NCBI RefSeq assembly: GCF_913055165.1
Contig: NZ_CAJXJS010000006.1
Span: 1 to 64,000, forward strand
Direction of reading: 5' to 3'
Source of the DNA: an uncultured Devosia sp.
GTDB taxonomy: Bacteria > Pseudomonadota > Alphaproteobacteria > Rhizobiales > Devosiaceae
DNA: 64,000 bases
A program made the position numbers and the translations under genes. The notes beneath the pieces were generated by a model, which worked only from the letters and a program-made list of their open reading frames with translations, did not search any database and was not told the origin of the DNA. This document shows positions 1 through 10,593 of the stretch, piece by piece (position 1 is the stretch's first letter; each line of letters begins with the position of its first letter).

Positions 1-1653
1 GGAGGAGAGCCAGGATTCGCGGCTCTGGCCGCCCTTCCAGGCGCGGGTCGTGAAGCCGAGGATCTCGACCTTGACGCCGCAGCGCTCCAGCGTGCGCGCG
101 AGGATGTCGGCGCAAGTGGCGGCGACCGTGATCGGCCGGCCGCGCATCGAGCCGGAGTTGTCCAGAAGCAGGGTGACGACCGTGTCGCGGAAGGTCGTGT
201 CGCGCTCGCGCTTGAAGGAGAGCGGCGCAAAGGTGCCGGCCATCTCGTCGATGATGATGCGGGGCAGGCGGGCCGGGTCCAGATAGCCCTCCTCGAGATC
301 GAAATCCCAGGAGCGGTTCTGCTGCGCCATCAGGCGGCGCTGCAGCCGGTTGGCGAGGCGTCCGACGACGCCCTGAAGATTGGCGAGCTGCTTGTCGAGG
401 AAGGCGCGCAGGCGTTCCAGCTCGGCTTCGTCGCAGAGCTCTTCGGCGGTGACAGTCTCGTCGAACTCGGTCGAAAAGACCTTGTAATCGATGCCCGACA
501 GGATGTCGTTATAGGGCTGGTCGGGGCGGATCGCCTCGCCGGGCTCCTCGGCGTCGGCGTCGAGGTCTTCCTCCATGTCGTCGGCGGTCGCCTGCGAGGC
601 GTCCATCTCGCCGGCCTCGGGCTGCTCGCTCTCGGCCTGGCTGTCCTCGGCCTCGGACTGCTCCTCGCCGCTGTCTTCCTGGCTGCCGCCCTCGGTATCC
701 TCGTCGGCTTCCGGCTCGTCCTCGTTGTCCTCGTCGGAATCCTCCGGCTCCTCGCCGGCCATCTCGTCGGCGAGTTCCATCGACACGAGCATGTCGCGCA
801 CGGCGCGGGCAAAGGCGTTCTGGTCGTCGATCGACGCTTCCAGATTGGCAAAATCGCCGGCGGCCTTGTCGTCGATCCAGTCGCGCCACAGATCGGCGAC
901 GGCGGCGGCGCCCGGCGGGGTCGGCCGGCCGGTCAGCTTCTCGCGGACGAGCAGCGCGACGGCTTCCGACAGCGGCGCCTGCTCGCGCTCGGTGACGGTG
1001 GCGAGATTGGCGCGCGTGAACTTGTCGTCGATCATCGCCGAGATGTTGTCGCCGACGCCCGGCATCCGGCGCGCGCCGATCGCCTCGACACGGGCCTGCT
1101 CGACGGCGTCGAAGACGGCGCGGGCGTCCGCCCCGTCAGGCGCGGTCTGGGCGTGGATGCGCGGATTGTGGCAGGCGGTTCGAAGCGCCATGGAATCGCC
1201 GACGCCGCGCGTTACCATCACGTCGTTCTGGGTGATGCGCTTCGGCAGGTCGGGCAGGCGGGCGTGCTTGCCGGCAAAGGCCGGCTCGGCCACTGCCGCA
1301 ATCAGCGGATTGGAAATCTTGAAGTCGATTTCGAAGCGGACACGCGTCCCCTGCCCTTCAGGCTCGAAGCTCCAGACGCTGTCGAGATAGGCGAAGGGCC
1401 CGTCCACGGCCTTGGCGCGGATGGTCCGCGCCGTTTCGTCCAGGCTCACCCGGCTTGTATAGGCCTGGGTGATCGGCCCGAAGGAGATGGTCATCCGCGC
1501 CAGCCGCACATCCTTGCCCCCCGCCGCCGGATCGGGTCGAACCTGCATCGCCTGGCAATTGGGGATGAAGCGCGGATAGTCCTCAAGGTCCGAGACAATG
1601 TTGAACATCCGCTCCGGCAGATGCGGCACATGCCGTTCGTAGAAGCGCTTCAT
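1..1653 (-). CDS. Fusion protein (partial, runs off window): N-terminal COQ10/RatA START-like domain joined in frame to cobaltochelatase subunit CobT
   Basis: Manual translation from ATG at 1653 gives one open frame of 551 codons to position 1: [37 protein letters not shown]...[91 protein letters not shown]...; then the acidic linker and the VWA part ([42 protein letters not shown]). Absent from the ORF track because it has no stop in the window. Confidence 0.85.
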   Translation of the reverse strand, partial: MKRFYERHVPHLPERMFNIVSDLEDYPRFIPNCQAMQVRPDPAAGGKDVRLARMTISFGPITQAYTSRVSLDETARTIRAKAVDGPFAYLDSVWSFEPEGQGTRVRFEIDFKISNPLIAAVAEPAFAGKHARLPDLPKRITQNDVMVTRGVGDSMALRTACHNPRIHAQTAPDGADARAVFDAVEQARVEAIGARRMPGVGDNISAMIDDKFTRANLATVTEREQAPLSEAVALLVREKLTGRPTPPGAAAVADLWRDWIDDKAAGDFANLEASIDDQNAFARAVRDMLVSMELADEMAGEEPEDSDEDNEDEPEADEDTEGGSQEDSGEEQSEAEDSQAESEQPEAGEMDASQATADDMEEDLDADAEEPGEAIRPDQPYNDILSGIDYKVFSTEFDETVTAEELCDEAELERLRAFLDKQLANLQGVVGRLANRLQRRLMAQQNRSWDFDLEEGYLDPARLPRIIIDEMAGTFAPLSFKRERDTTFRDTVVTLLLDNSGSMRGRPITVAATCADILARTLERCGVKVEILGFTTRAWKGGQSRESWLSS

Positions 1654-1654
1654 C

Positions 1655-2608
1655 TCAGTGGCCGAGCTTCGCCAAGCGGTTGGCCTTGAGGCGCGCAAAA
1701 TCTTCGCCGGCATGGTGCGACGACCTGGTCAGCGGGCTCGACGAAACCAGAAGAAAACCCTTTGACGTCGCCACGGTGGCAAAGGACTTGAACTCTTCCG
1801 GTGTCACGAAACGCTGCAGCGGATAGTGCTTCTTGGTGGGCTGCAGATATTGCCCGATGGTCAGGAAATCGACATCTGCCGAGCGCAGGTCGTCCATGAG
1901 CTGCAGGACTTCATTCCGCTCTTCGCCCAGCCCGACCATGATGCCGGACTTGGTGAAGATGGTCGGATCCAGTTCCTTGACCCGCTGCAACAACCGGATT
2001 GAGTGGAAATAGCGCGCCCCGGGCCGCACCTTGAGATATTTCGAAGGCACGGTTTCGAGATTGTGGTTGAAGACGTCCGGCTTGGCCGCGACCACGATTT
2101 CCAAAGCCCCGTCCTTGCGCAAAAAGTCCGGCGTCAGGATTTCAATCGTCGTTTTCGGGTTACGAGCACGGATCGCGAGAATGACATCGGCAAAATGCTG
2201 CGCCCCGCCATCGCTGAGATCGTCGCGGTCGACCGAGGTGATCACGACATGCTCAAGCCCGAGCTTCTCGACGGCAATGGCGACATTTTCCGGCTCGTGC
2301 GGATCAAGGGCGGTCGGCAGGCCGGTGCGCACATTGCAGAAGGCGCAGGCGCGTGTGCAGATCTCGCCCATGATCATCATGGTCGCGTGCTTCTTGCTCC
2401 AGCACTCCCCGATATTGGGGCAGCCGGCCTCCTCGCAGACGGTGACGAGATTGTTCTCGCGCACGATCTTCTGCGTCTCATTGTAGACCGGCGAGCCCGG
2501 CGCCTTGACGCGGATCCAGTCGGGCTTGCGCAGCACGACGCTGTCGGGCCGGTTGGCCTTTTCCGGGTGGCGCGGCTTTGCAACCGAGTTGTCGATGAGC
2601 GTGACCAT
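1655..2608 (-). CDS. lipA: Lipoyl synthase (radical SAM)
   Basis: ORF with [13 protein letters not shown] and [10 protein letters not shown] motifs typical of LipA. Confidence 0.97.
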   Translation of the reverse strand: MVTLIDNSVAKPRHPEKANRPDSVVLRKPDWIRVKAPGSPVYNETQKIVRENNLVTVCEEAGCPNIGECWSKKHATMMIMGEICTRACAFCNVRTGLPTALDPHEPENVAIAVEKLGLEHVVITSVDRDDLSDGGAQHFADVILAIRARNPKTTIEILTPDFLRKDGALEIVVAAKPDVFNHNLETVPSKYLKVRPGARYFHSIRLLQRVKELDPTIFTKSGIMVGLGEERNEVLQLMDDLRSADVDFLTIGQYLQPTKKHYPLQRFVTPEEFKSFATVATSKGFLLVSSSPLTRSSHHAGEDFARLKANRLAKLGH

Positions 2609-2732
2609 TTCAGTCCTGACTGGGGCCTGGAGTTTCACAAAGAAACGCGGCCCAAAGAGTTAGCCCTATATCGCTCCCAAGAGCGGCCGGTTCAACCCGG
2701 CCTTATGGGTGATTGGCAGCCATGCAAGCCGC

Positions 2733-3773
2733 CTATCCCAGGATTTCCGTCATATCCACCCAGTCCCCGCCGCGCGAGGCCGACAGGATCGTCGCCTGCA
2801 CTAGGGCCAATGAACCGAGATTGTCCTCGCCCGAGCTGAATCCGCGCGGAACGGCACCACCATCGAGCACAGTGGCGATCGCGTTGAGCGTGCCCTGGCG
2901 ATCGGCAAACCTTACCGGGCTGAGCTTGACCTTCTCCGCCTTGCCATCGAGCGGCCGCAAGGTCAGTTGGTCCGGGCCGGCCTTGTCGCGGAAATGGTCG
3001 CGCGAACTCCAGGCAATCTGCCCCTCGGCGCCGTCCATCACCCACTCGCCGGCCCAGGGCGTCACCGGCCCCGAATTCATCCAGCTGGCGCGATAGGACA
3101 CCACCGTGCCCTTGGAAAATTCGATCGTCGCTACCCCGCTCGGATCGAAATGGAACGGGCTGCCAGGCGGGTTCCAGGTCCGGCACGACAACCGCACCGG
3201 CTCATCACCCAGAACGAAGCGCATGAGGTCGAAATGGTGGATCGACATGTCCGCGAGCAGCGGGTCGGGCATGTCCCAATAGCGATAGCCCTGGCTCGGG
3301 CCATGGCGCCGAAAATCGATCGAGACCATGTTGAGCGCGCCGAACTTGCCCGCAGCGATCAGATCGGCCGCGGCAATCGGCGCCGGCTGGTGCCGATAGT
3401 TCTGGCTGACCATGAGCACCCTGCCCTGCACCTTGGCGAGGGCCACCAGTTCCTTGCCCTGGGCAATGGTGGTGGTGAAAGGCTTCTCCACCAGCACATT
3501 ATAGCCCAGTTCCAGGCACCGCTTGACGACCGGATAGTGTGCTTCGGTCCGCAGCGTGCAGAGCGCCAGTTTCGCATCGGTGTGCTTGGCCGCATCTTCC
3601 AGGCTGTGAAAGCAGAGTTGTGGGTCCACGCCCAGCTCGGTCTGCACCCGCTCAGTGGCCTCGGGATTGGTATCCACATAGCCCACCATCTCGACAGTGG
3701 GAACATTGGGGATAACGTCTTTCGACCAGCTGAAACCCCAGTGCCCCAGCCCGATTTGGATTGCCTTGACCAT
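2733..3773 (-). CDS. Gfo/Idh/MocA family oxidoreductase
   Basis: MVKAIQIGLGHWGFSW Rossmann start, VEKPFTTT motif, SIHHFDLMRF. Confidence 0.9.
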   Translation of the reverse strand: MVKAIQIGLGHWGFSWSKDVIPNVPTVEMVGYVDTNPEATERVQTELGVDPQLCFHSLEDAAKHTDAKLALCTLRTEAHYPVVKRCLELGYNVLVEKPFTTTIAQGKELVALAKVQGRVLMVSQNYRHQPAPIAAADLIAAGKFGALNMVSIDFRRHGPSQGYRYWDMPDPLLADMSIHHFDLMRFVLGDEPVRLSCRTWNPPGSPFHFDPSGVATIEFSKGTVVSYRASWMNSGPVTPWAGEWVMDGAEGQIAWSSRDHFRDKAGPDQLTLRPLDGKAEKVKLSPVRFADRQGTLNAIATVLDGGAVPRGFSSGEDNLGSLALVQATILSASRGGDWVDMTEILG

Positions 3774-3830
3774 GTGGATAACTCCTGTGGTTGTACGTTC
3801 CGCCTCGGCGCCGCGCACCGCGCCGATCGG

Positions 3831-5270
3831 TCAGATGTTCAGCGAGCGACCATAGGCGTCGAGCACGCTTTCCTTCATCGTCTCGCTGAGCGTGGGATGC
3901 GGGAAGATGGTGTGGATGAGCTCTTCCTCGGTGGTTTCAAGGTTCATGGCAACCACGAACCCCTGGATCAGCTCGGTGACCTCGGCACCAACCATATGGG
4001 CGCCCAGAAGTTCCCCGGTCTTGGCATCGAAGATCGTCTTCACCAGCCCGTCCGGTTCACCCAGCGCAATCGCCTTGCCATTGCCGACAAAGGGGAAGCG
4101 CCCGACCTTGATTTCGCGCCCCGCTTCCTTGGCCTTGGCCTCGGTCAACCCGACACTGGCCACCTGCGGCTCGCAATAGGTGCAGCCGGGCACCTTGGTC
4201 TTGTCGAGGCCGTGAACCTTCATGCCGGCAATCTTCTCGACTGTAATGACAGCCTCATGCTCCGCCTTGTGCGCCAGCATCGGCGGACCGGCCACATCGC
4301 CAATGGCCCAGATGCCCTCGACATTGGTCTTGCCATAGCCATCGATGACAATGGCGCCGCGCTCGGTCTTGACGCCCACAGTCTCAAGGCCGAGGCCTTC
4401 AATATTGCACTGGACGCCAACCGCCGAGATCAGCTTGTCACCAGCGATCTGCTGGGTCTTGCCGTCCTTGGTCTCGACATGGGCGATCACGCCGTCCTTG
4501 GTCTTTTCGACCTTCGCGACCTTGGCTTCGGTGAGGAACTTGATGCCGCGCTTCTCCAGCCGCTTGCGGGCCAAGCCCGAAATCTCGGCGTCTTCCACCG
4601 GCAGGATTTGCGGCAGCAGCTCGATGACAGTCACGTCCGCACCCAGCGAGCGGTAGAAGGACGCGAACTCGATGCCGATGGCGCCCGAGCCCATGACGAC
4701 GAGGCTCTTGGGCATTTCGGCGGGCTTCAGCGCCTCAAAATAGGTCCAGATCTTGTCCCCATCGGGTTCGATGCCCGGCAGCACGCGCGGACGGGCGCCA
4801 GTGGCGATGATGATGTTCTTGGCCTTGTAAGTCCCCTCGCCCAGCGCATTCTTGGGCACCGGACCCTGCGGCTGCACTACCGGCTTCTTGGAAGGGCCGA
4901 CCTTGACCTCGCCGGGCTTGGTGATCGTGGCCTCGCCCCAGATGGTGTCGATCTTGTTTTTCTTCATCAGGAACTGCACGCCATTGTTCATCTGCGCCGC
5001 AATGGCGCGCGAACGCTTGACGATGCCGTCGAGGTCAAAGCCGAACTTCTCGGCGGTGAGGCCATAGTCCTTCGCATGGCCCATATGGCCGTAGATTTCG
5101 GCCGAGCGCAGCAGCGCCTTGGTAGGGATACAGCCCCAGTTCGAGCAGATGCCGGCCATGTGCTCACGCTCGACAATGGCCACTTTCATGCCCAGTTGCG
5201 CGCCGCGAATGGCGGCGACATAACCGCCGGGACCAGCGCCGATGACGAGAAGATCGTATTGGTCAGCCAT
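3831..5270 (-). CDS. lpdA: Dihydrolipoyl dehydrogenase (E3)
   Basis: GAGPGGYVAAIRGAQLG FAD motif, CSNWGCIPTKALL redox site, HPTLSE C-terminus. Confidence 0.97.
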   Translation of the reverse strand: MADQYDLLVIGAGPGGYVAAIRGAQLGMKVAIVEREHMAGICSNWGCIPTKALLRSAEIYGHMGHAKDYGLTAEKFGFDLDGIVKRSRAIAAQMNNGVQFLMKKNKIDTIWGEATITKPGEVKVGPSKKPVVQPQGPVPKNALGEGTYKAKNIIIATGARPRVLPGIEPDGDKIWTYFEALKPAEMPKSLVVMGSGAIGIEFASFYRSLGADVTVIELLPQILPVEDAEISGLARKRLEKRGIKFLTEAKVAKVEKTKDGVIAHVETKDGKTQQIAGDKLISAVGVQCNIEGLGLETVGVKTERGAIVIDGYGKTNVEGIWAIGDVAGPPMLAHKAEHEAVITVEKIAGMKVHGLDKTKVPGCTYCEPQVASVGLTEAKAKEAGREIKVGRFPFVGNGKAIALGEPDGLVKTIFDAKTGELLGAHMVGAEVTELIQGFVVAMNLETTEEELIHTIFPHPTLSETMKESVLDAYGRSLNI

Positions 5271-5293
5271 AAGGGCCTCCAGAAGTAATCGGG

Positions 5294-5941
5294 CTAAATG
5301 CCCAGAACCTGTTTGACGAGCGGCACCAGCCCCTCGCCGATAGCGGCCGTATTGGCCGGATCGAGATGCACGCCGTCGCGCGGGTCCGCCTTGGCGACCG
5401 TCGCGGCGTCAAAAAAGGTGACCCCGGTTTCCTCGGCATGCCGACGGTAGTGCCGCGCAAAGTCCTGCGACTCACGCAGCAGATGATCGAGACCGCCAAA
5501 ATTGCTCAGCATGGCCTCGTTGGTTGTCGGCACGATATGCGGCGGCGATACGAGAATGATCTGAGGCACGGCTTCGCCGGTAGCAGCGAAATGTCCCCGG
5601 GTCATTTCTATGAGCCGTCGGGCGCCACGAGCCGCGAAGGCAGCCGTACCGGCCACAAAGGGCTTCAGATCATTGGTGCCCAGCACGAAGATGATGAGAT
5701 CGAGCGGCTTGTGGCTATCAAGGATGGTCGGCAGGATGCGCGCACCGTTCCGGTCCGCGGCCGCCGTCCAGTCGTCATAGGCCGTGGCCCGGCCACCCAG
5801 ACCCTCGGCAATCACCCGCGCCTTGCCACCCAAACCCTTTTCCAATGTCGTCGGCCAGCGGTGCTCGAAACCATGCCGCGGCCCGCCACCAGGGTCCGCG
5901 CCATATGTCAGGCTGTCGCCATAGGCGAGAATGGTCTTCAT
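5294..5941 (-). CDS. SGNH/GDSL-family hydrolase (arylesterase-like)
   Basis: MKTILAYGDSLTYG block I, GTNDL, DGVHLDPANTAAIGE. Confidence 0.88.
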   Translation of the reverse strand: MKTILAYGDSLTYGADPGGGPRHGFEHRWPTTLEKGLGGKARVIAEGLGGRATAYDDWTAAADRNGARILPTILDSHKPLDLIIFVLGTNDLKPFVAGTAAFAARGARRLIEMTRGHFAATGEAVPQIILVSPPHIVPTTNEAMLSNFGGLDHLLRESQDFARHYRRHAEETGVTFFDAATVAKADPRDGVHLDPANTAAIGEGLVPLVKQVLGI

Positions 5942-6312
5942 GCCTTCGTGCTCCGAGCCGTCGCCTTGGGCTTCAAGGTGCCTGCAAAAGCCAGGCTCCT
6001 GCAGAGCCACTCCGCGGCGCGTTTCTCATCGGATAGAATGCCCATCGGTAGGGACACGTATTCTTTCATTGCCGCGCCGCTCTCGTGCACATAGGGCTCG
6101 CCGCCAATCTGCTCCAGTTCCGCACGCTCGACTTCGCCAAGCCGCACGGCAACAACGCCTTTCTTGTCGAGAAACGAGTACATGTTACCGTTGATTGACG
6201 TGTAGGGCATTGTTGCGCCTTTCAACTCACAACCCTCCGTCGCGGCGACCGCGGCTCGGTAGAGCCGGGTTTCCATTTCGGGGGCAGCTGAGCTTGGCTT
6301 TCTGGCGTTCAT
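5938..6312 (-). CDS. Small protein, TfoX/Sxy N-terminal-like
   Basis: INGNMYSFLDKKGVVAVRLGEVERAELEQIGG resembles the TfoX/YjbR-like fold; short ORF overlapping neighbours. Confidence 0.5.
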   Translation of the reverse strand: MNARKPSSAAPEMETRLYRAAVAATEGCELKGATMPYTSINGNMYSFLDKKGVVAVRLGEVERAELEQIGGEPYVHESGAAMKEYVSLPMGILSDEKRAAEWLCRSLAFAGTLKPKATARSTKA

Positions 6313-7652
6313 GCCAGCATCATCACCGGATTTTCGATCAGCCCCTTGTACACGCCCAGCACTTCAGCACCCAGCGCACCATCGACCGAGCGGTGGTCGC
6401 AGGAAAGCGTGCAGGTCATGAACTGGCCGATCTTGATCTCGCCCTTGTCCGGATAGACCCGTTCTTCACCCACGCCGACCGCGAGGATAGTGCCATGCGG
6501 CGGGTTGATGACGGCGGCAAAATCCTTGATGCCGAACATGCCCAGGTTCGAAACAGCCGAAGCGCCACCCTGATATTCGTGCGGCATCAGCTTCTTGTTG
6601 CGCGCACGGGTGGCGAGATCCTTCACCGCCTCGGAAATTTCGCGCAGGCTCTTGGTATCGCAACTCTTGACCACGGGAGTGAACAGGCCACCTGGAATGG
6701 CCACGGCCACCGCAACGTCCGAACGCTTGTGATAGAGGATCGAATCCCCGGCCCAGGTGGCGTTCGCAAGCGGTACGCGCTGCAGCGCAATGGCCCAGGC
6801 TTTCATCACGAAGTCATTGACCGAAAGCTTGAATTCCGGCTTGCCGTCCTTGGACTTGGGCGCCGTCGCATTGATCTGTTCGCGGGCAGCCAGCAGGGCG
6901 TCGATCCTGCAGTCCACCGTCAGGTAGAAATGCGGCACGGTCTGCTTGCTCTCGGTCAGGCGCGCCGCAATGGTCTTGCGCATGCCATCAGCCGGAACGA
7001 GGTCGTAGGTGCCTTCCTCGTACATGGCCAGAACCTGGGCCTTGGTGAGCCCACCGGCCATGGCGGCGCCACCAGAGGCAGCGGCCGGAGCCGATGCTGC
7101 GGCCTTGAGCGGCGTTTTCCCCGACTTGGCAGCTTCCACGTCGGCTTTGATCACACGGCCCTTCGGCCCTGTGCCGGAAATGGCAGCGACATCAATGCCG
7201 GCCTCCTTGGCGAGACGCTTGGCCAGAGGTGAGGCGAAGACCCGTCCACCCTCGGCCTTGGCCGGCGCAGCGGCTGGCTTGGGAGCCTCGGTCTTTGCCG
7301 CCGGTGCAGGCGCAGCGTCAGCCTTGGCCGTCTCCGCCTTGGGTGCTTCGCTCTTCGGAGCCTCTGACTTCGGCGCCGGAGCCGCAGAACCTATGGCGCT
7401 TGCGTCCTCACCTTCCTGCAAGAGCACGGCGATGACGGCGTTGACCTTCACATTGTCGGTGCCTTCATCGACAAGGATTTTGCCGATCTTGCCTTCATCC
7501 ACGGCTTCCACTTCCATGGTCGCCTTGTCGGTCTCGATTTCGGCGATCACGTCACCTGAGGAAACGCTGTCGCCTTCCTTGACGTGCCACTTGGCGAGCT
7601 TGCCCTCTTCCATCGTCGGAGAGAGCGCCGGCATGGTGATATCGATTGGCAT
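6309..7652 (-). CDS. pdhC: Pyruvate dehydrogenase complex dihydrolipoamide acetyltransferase (E2)
   Basis: N-terminal lipoyl domain ([10 protein letters not shown]), Ala/Pro linker, E3-binding domain, catalytic CDHRSVDGALGAE. Confidence 0.95.
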   Translation of the reverse strand: MPIDITMPALSPTMEEGKLAKWHVKEGDSVSSGDVIAEIETDKATMEVEAVDEGKIGKILVDEGTDNVKVNAVIAVLLQEGEDASAIGSAAPAPKSEAPKSEAPKAETAKADAAPAPAAKTEAPKPAAAPAKAEGGRVFASPLAKRLAKEAGIDVAAISGTGPKGRVIKADVEAAKSGKTPLKAAASAPAAASGGAAMAGGLTKAQVLAMYEEGTYDLVPADGMRKTIAARLTESKQTVPHFYLTVDCRIDALLAAREQINATAPKSKDGKPEFKLSVNDFVMKAWAIALQRVPLANATWAGDSILYHKRSDVAVAVAIPGGLFTPVVKSCDTKSLREISEAVKDLATRARNKKLMPHEYQGGASAVSNLGMFGIKDFAAVINPPHGTILAVGVGEERVYPDKGEIKIGQFMTCTLSCDHRSVDGALGAEVLGVYKGLIENPVMMLA

Positions 7653-7663
7653 CCCGGGTCTCC

Positions 7664-9055
7664 TTACGAACGATAGGTCACGGCATTCACGGCCGCGATC
7701 ACTTCATCAACGTTGGGCAGCGCCAGCTTTTCGAGGTTGGCGGCATAGGGCATTGGCACGTCCTTGCCGGTGATGCGCATGACCGGCGCGTCGAGATAGT
7801 CGAAGGCGCCTTCCATGACGCGGGCCGATAGTTCGGCACCGATACCGCCCTGCGGCCAGCCTTCTTCCACGGTCACCAGGCGCCCGGTCTTCTTGACCGA
7901 CTCGATGACGGTCTCGCTGTCCATCGGACGCAGCGTCCTGAGGTCGATCAGTTCCACGTCGACGCCGGCAGCAACCAGCTTTTCGGTGGCCTGGGTGGCA
8001 TAGCGCATGCCCATGGAGAAAGAGACAATGGTGACATCCGCACCCTTGCGGGCAATGCGGGCCTTGCCGATGGGTAGCACGAAATCATCGACCTTGGGCA
8101 CGAGGCCGGTCGAACCGTAGAGGATTTCGTTTTCGAGGAAGACCACCGGATTGGGCGAGCGGATGGCGGCCTTCAGGAGGCCCTTGGCATCGGCCGCGCT
8201 ATAGGGCGCGATGACGGTGAGGCCCGGAACGTGGCTGTACCACGCCGAATAGTCCTGGCTGTGCTGGGCGCCGACGCGGGCGGCGGCACCGTTGGGGCCG
8301 CGGAACACCATGGGCGCCGTTACCTGACCGCCGGACATGTAGAGCTGCTTGGCAGCCGAATTGATGATCTGGTCGATCGCCTGCATGGCAAAGTTCCAGG
8401 TCATGAACTCAACGACGGGCTTCAAGCCGGCAAAGGCGGCACCGACGGCGAGACCGGCAAAGCCGTGCTCGGTAATCGGGGTATCAATCACGCGGTCCTT
8501 GCCGAATTCCTGCAGCAGGCCCTGGGTGATTTTGTAGGCGCCCTGATACTCGGCGACCTCCTCACCCATGATGAAGACATCCTTGTCGCGGCGTAGTTCT
8601 TCGGCCATGGCCTCGTTGAGCGCCTGGCGCACGGTCATCTCGACCATCTCCACGCCTTCCGGCAGGTCCGGATCGGCCTGCGGCTCGAATTTCGGCGCAG
8701 CGGGAACAGCTGCCGCAGGCGCTGACTCGGCCGCCTTCCCGGCGGCTGCCACGGGGGCTTCGGCAGGTTCGGGAGCCGTTTCGGCCACCGGGGCCGCAGC
8801 GCTCTCTGCGCTTTCGCCTTCGGCAAGCACCAGGGCGATGGGGGTGTTGACCTTTACGCCTTCGGTTCCCTCTTCCACCAGGATTTCCTTGACGACACCC
8901 TCATCGACCGACTCGACTTCCATGGTGGCCTTGTCGGTCTCGATCTCGGCCAGTACATCGCCGGCCTTGACCGTGTCACCGACCTTGACGACCCATTTGG
9001 CAAGCTTGCCTTCTTCCATGGTCGGCGACAAAGCGGGCATGAGGATTTGGGGCAT
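7664..9055 (-). CDS. pdhB: Pyruvate dehydrogenase E1 beta subunit with N-terminal lipoyl domain
   Basis: [21 protein letters not shown]...[11 protein letters not shown] followed by E1 beta ([33 protein letters not shown]). Confidence 0.95.
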   Translation of the reverse strand: MPQILMPALSPTMEEGKLAKWVVKVGDTVKAGDVLAEIETDKATMEVESVDEGVVKEILVEEGTEGVKVNTPIALVLAEGESAESAAAPVAETAPEPAEAPVAAAGKAAESAPAAAVPAAPKFEPQADPDLPEGVEMVEMTVRQALNEAMAEELRRDKDVFIMGEEVAEYQGAYKITQGLLQEFGKDRVIDTPITEHGFAGLAVGAAFAGLKPVVEFMTWNFAMQAIDQIINSAAKQLYMSGGQVTAPMVFRGPNGAAARVGAQHSQDYSAWYSHVPGLTVIAPYSAADAKGLLKAAIRSPNPVVFLENEILYGSTGLVPKVDDFVLPIGKARIARKGADVTIVSFSMGMRYATQATEKLVAAGVDVELIDLRTLRPMDSETVIESVKKTGRLVTVEEGWPQGGIGAELSARVMEGAFDYLDAPVMRITGKDVPMPYAANLEKLALPNVDEVIAAVNAVTYRS

Positions 9056-9056
9056 A

Positions 9057-9449
9057 TCAGCTCTCCACAAGAATCGCGCCGGGCATGGAGGCCAACGGGC
9101 GGATAGAGGAATTCGGGGACAGGGCTGCGGCATCAATCCGCCAGCCATTCAATTTTCTGGATGAGACATCGGCGGCGCCGGCTGGGCGCTGGTTGACCAT
9201 CCAGCCGCTCAGGATCAGGCCCAGCAGCCCAAAAGCGAGTGCGGCCATAACTGCGCGCTTGTAGATGCCAGCCTGAGCCTCGCCGGCAAGTCCGGCACGG
9301 CGTTCGATCTCTGCAAAGCGCCACCAGCCAAACAGCCAGCCGCGCCAGGCCTGGGCAGGCGCCAGCTTGCTGATGGCCACGGCCTGCACGGCAGCCAGAA
9401 CCGCCGACAGCGCCGCAAACAGCAGGATGACGCCAAGCAGGATGGTCAT
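9057..9449 (-). CDS. Small hypothetical membrane protein located between pdhA and pdhB
   Basis: ORF with two hydrophobic segments ([45 protein letters not shown]). Confidence 0.6.
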   Translation of the reverse strand: MTILLGVILLFAALSAVLAAVQAVAISKLAPAQAWRGWLFGWWRFAEIERRAGLAGEAQAGIYKRAVMAALAFGLLGLILSGWMVNQRPAGAADVSSRKLNGWRIDAAALSPNSSIRPLASMPGAILVES

Positions 9450-9457
9450 AAACTGCC

Positions 9458-10477
9458 TCAGGCCTCGATCGTGATATCGGTCCAGAGCTCGGACGCATCC
9501 GGCTCGGGATCGTTCGTTGCGAACTCTGCCGCCTCGGTGACGATGGCGCGAATTTCGGTCTCGATCTTCTTGAGCTCTTCCTCGGTGATGCTGCCACCTT
9601 CAAGCAGACGCGCACGCACCTGCTCGATCGGATCGCGCTCCTGCCGGTACTTGGTGACTTCATCCTTGGACCGGTACTTGGCCGGGTCGGACATGGAGTG
9701 ACCCCGATAGCGATAGGTCAGCATCTCCAGGATATAGGGGCCCTTGCCGGACCGGGCATGCTCAATGGCGCGCTGAGCAGCATCATAGACCATGCGCACA
9801 TCCATGCCGTCGACCTGCTCGCCCGGAATGTTGAAGCTGAGGCCACGCTGGGAAAAATCGGTCGTCGCCGCGGCGCGCTCGATCGAGGTGCCCATGGCGT
9901 ATTTGTTGTTTTCGATGACGTAGACAACCGGCAGGTTCCAGAGCTTGGCCATGTTGAAGCTCTCATAGACCTGGCCCTGATTGGCGGCACCGTCGCCGAA
10001 ATAGGTGATCGAGACCGAACCGTCGCCCGTGTATTTGCTGGCAAAGGCAAGCCCCGTGCCCAGCGAGGCCTGGGCGCCCACAATGCCATTGCCGCCATAG
10101 AAGCGGTGTTCATTGGAGAACATGTGCATCGAGCCGCCCTTGCCCTTGGAAAGGCCACCCTGACGCCCAGTCAATTCGGCCATGACGCCCTTGGGATCGA
10201 GCCCCATGACCAGCATGTGGCCATGGTCGCGATAACCGGTGATCTGGGCGTCCTTGCCCTTCTCAGAGGCCATGGTGATGCCGGTGACAACCGCCTCCTG
10301 ACCGATATACAGGTGGCAGAAGCCGCCGATCAGGCCCATGCCATACATCTGGCCGGCCTTTTCCTCGAACCGACGGATCAGCAGCATCTCGCGAAACGCT
10401 TCGAGATCCTGTTCCTGGGTGAACTGGGGGACGTTGGGCTGCGTCTTGGCCTTGGTGGCCGTCGCCTTGCGCGCCAT
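9458..10477 (-). CDS. pdhA: Pyruvate dehydrogenase E1 alpha subunit
   Basis: MLLIRRFEEKAGQMYGMGLIGGFCHLYIGQEA; GDGAANQGQVYESFN TPP motif; YRYRGHSMSDPAKYR. Confidence 0.96.
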   Translation of the reverse strand: MARKATATKAKTQPNVPQFTQEQDLEAFREMLLIRRFEEKAGQMYGMGLIGGFCHLYIGQEAVVTGITMASEKGKDAQITGYRDHGHMLVMGLDPKGVMAELTGRQGGLSKGKGGSMHMFSNEHRFYGGNGIVGAQASLGTGLAFASKYTGDGSVSITYFGDGAANQGQVYESFNMAKLWNLPVVYVIENNKYAMGTSIERAAATTDFSQRGLSFNIPGEQVDGMDVRMVYDAAQRAIEHARSGKGPYILEMLTYRYRGHSMSDPAKYRSKDEVTKYRQERDPIEQVRARLLEGGSITEEELKKIETEIRAIVTEAAEFATNDPEPDASELWTDITIEA

Positions 10478-10593
10478 TCTACACTCCGCTTGGGTCGGGG
10501 AATTTGCCGCTCTGGCCCGATCAGGCCACTTTGTGCATGATACTGCAAGCCGCAGGCCAATAACATTGCCCGGCAACACGCTTCGGATAGAGT

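Noticed and set aside
600-770. Repetitive ctcgg/cctcgtc tract as a possible tandem repeat or CRISPR-like array
   Set aside because: It encodes the Glu/Asp/Ser-rich linker typical of CobT; no regular repeat-spacer structure.
330-1390. ORF-track calls 330..851(-), 509..889(-), 575..1390(+)
   Set aside because: Out-of-frame or antisense readings of the CobT acidic linker; the true frame is 1..1653(-).
2967-5288. 773-aa plus-strand ORF antisense to the Gfo/Idh gene and lpdA
   Set aside because: Its translation is low-information and fully overlaps well-recognised minus-strand genes; long antisense ORFs are expected in high-GC DNA.
7240-7400. Repetitive Ala/Pro/Lys coding tract in pdhC
   Set aside because: Ordinary flexible linker between lipoyl and E3-binding domains of E2.
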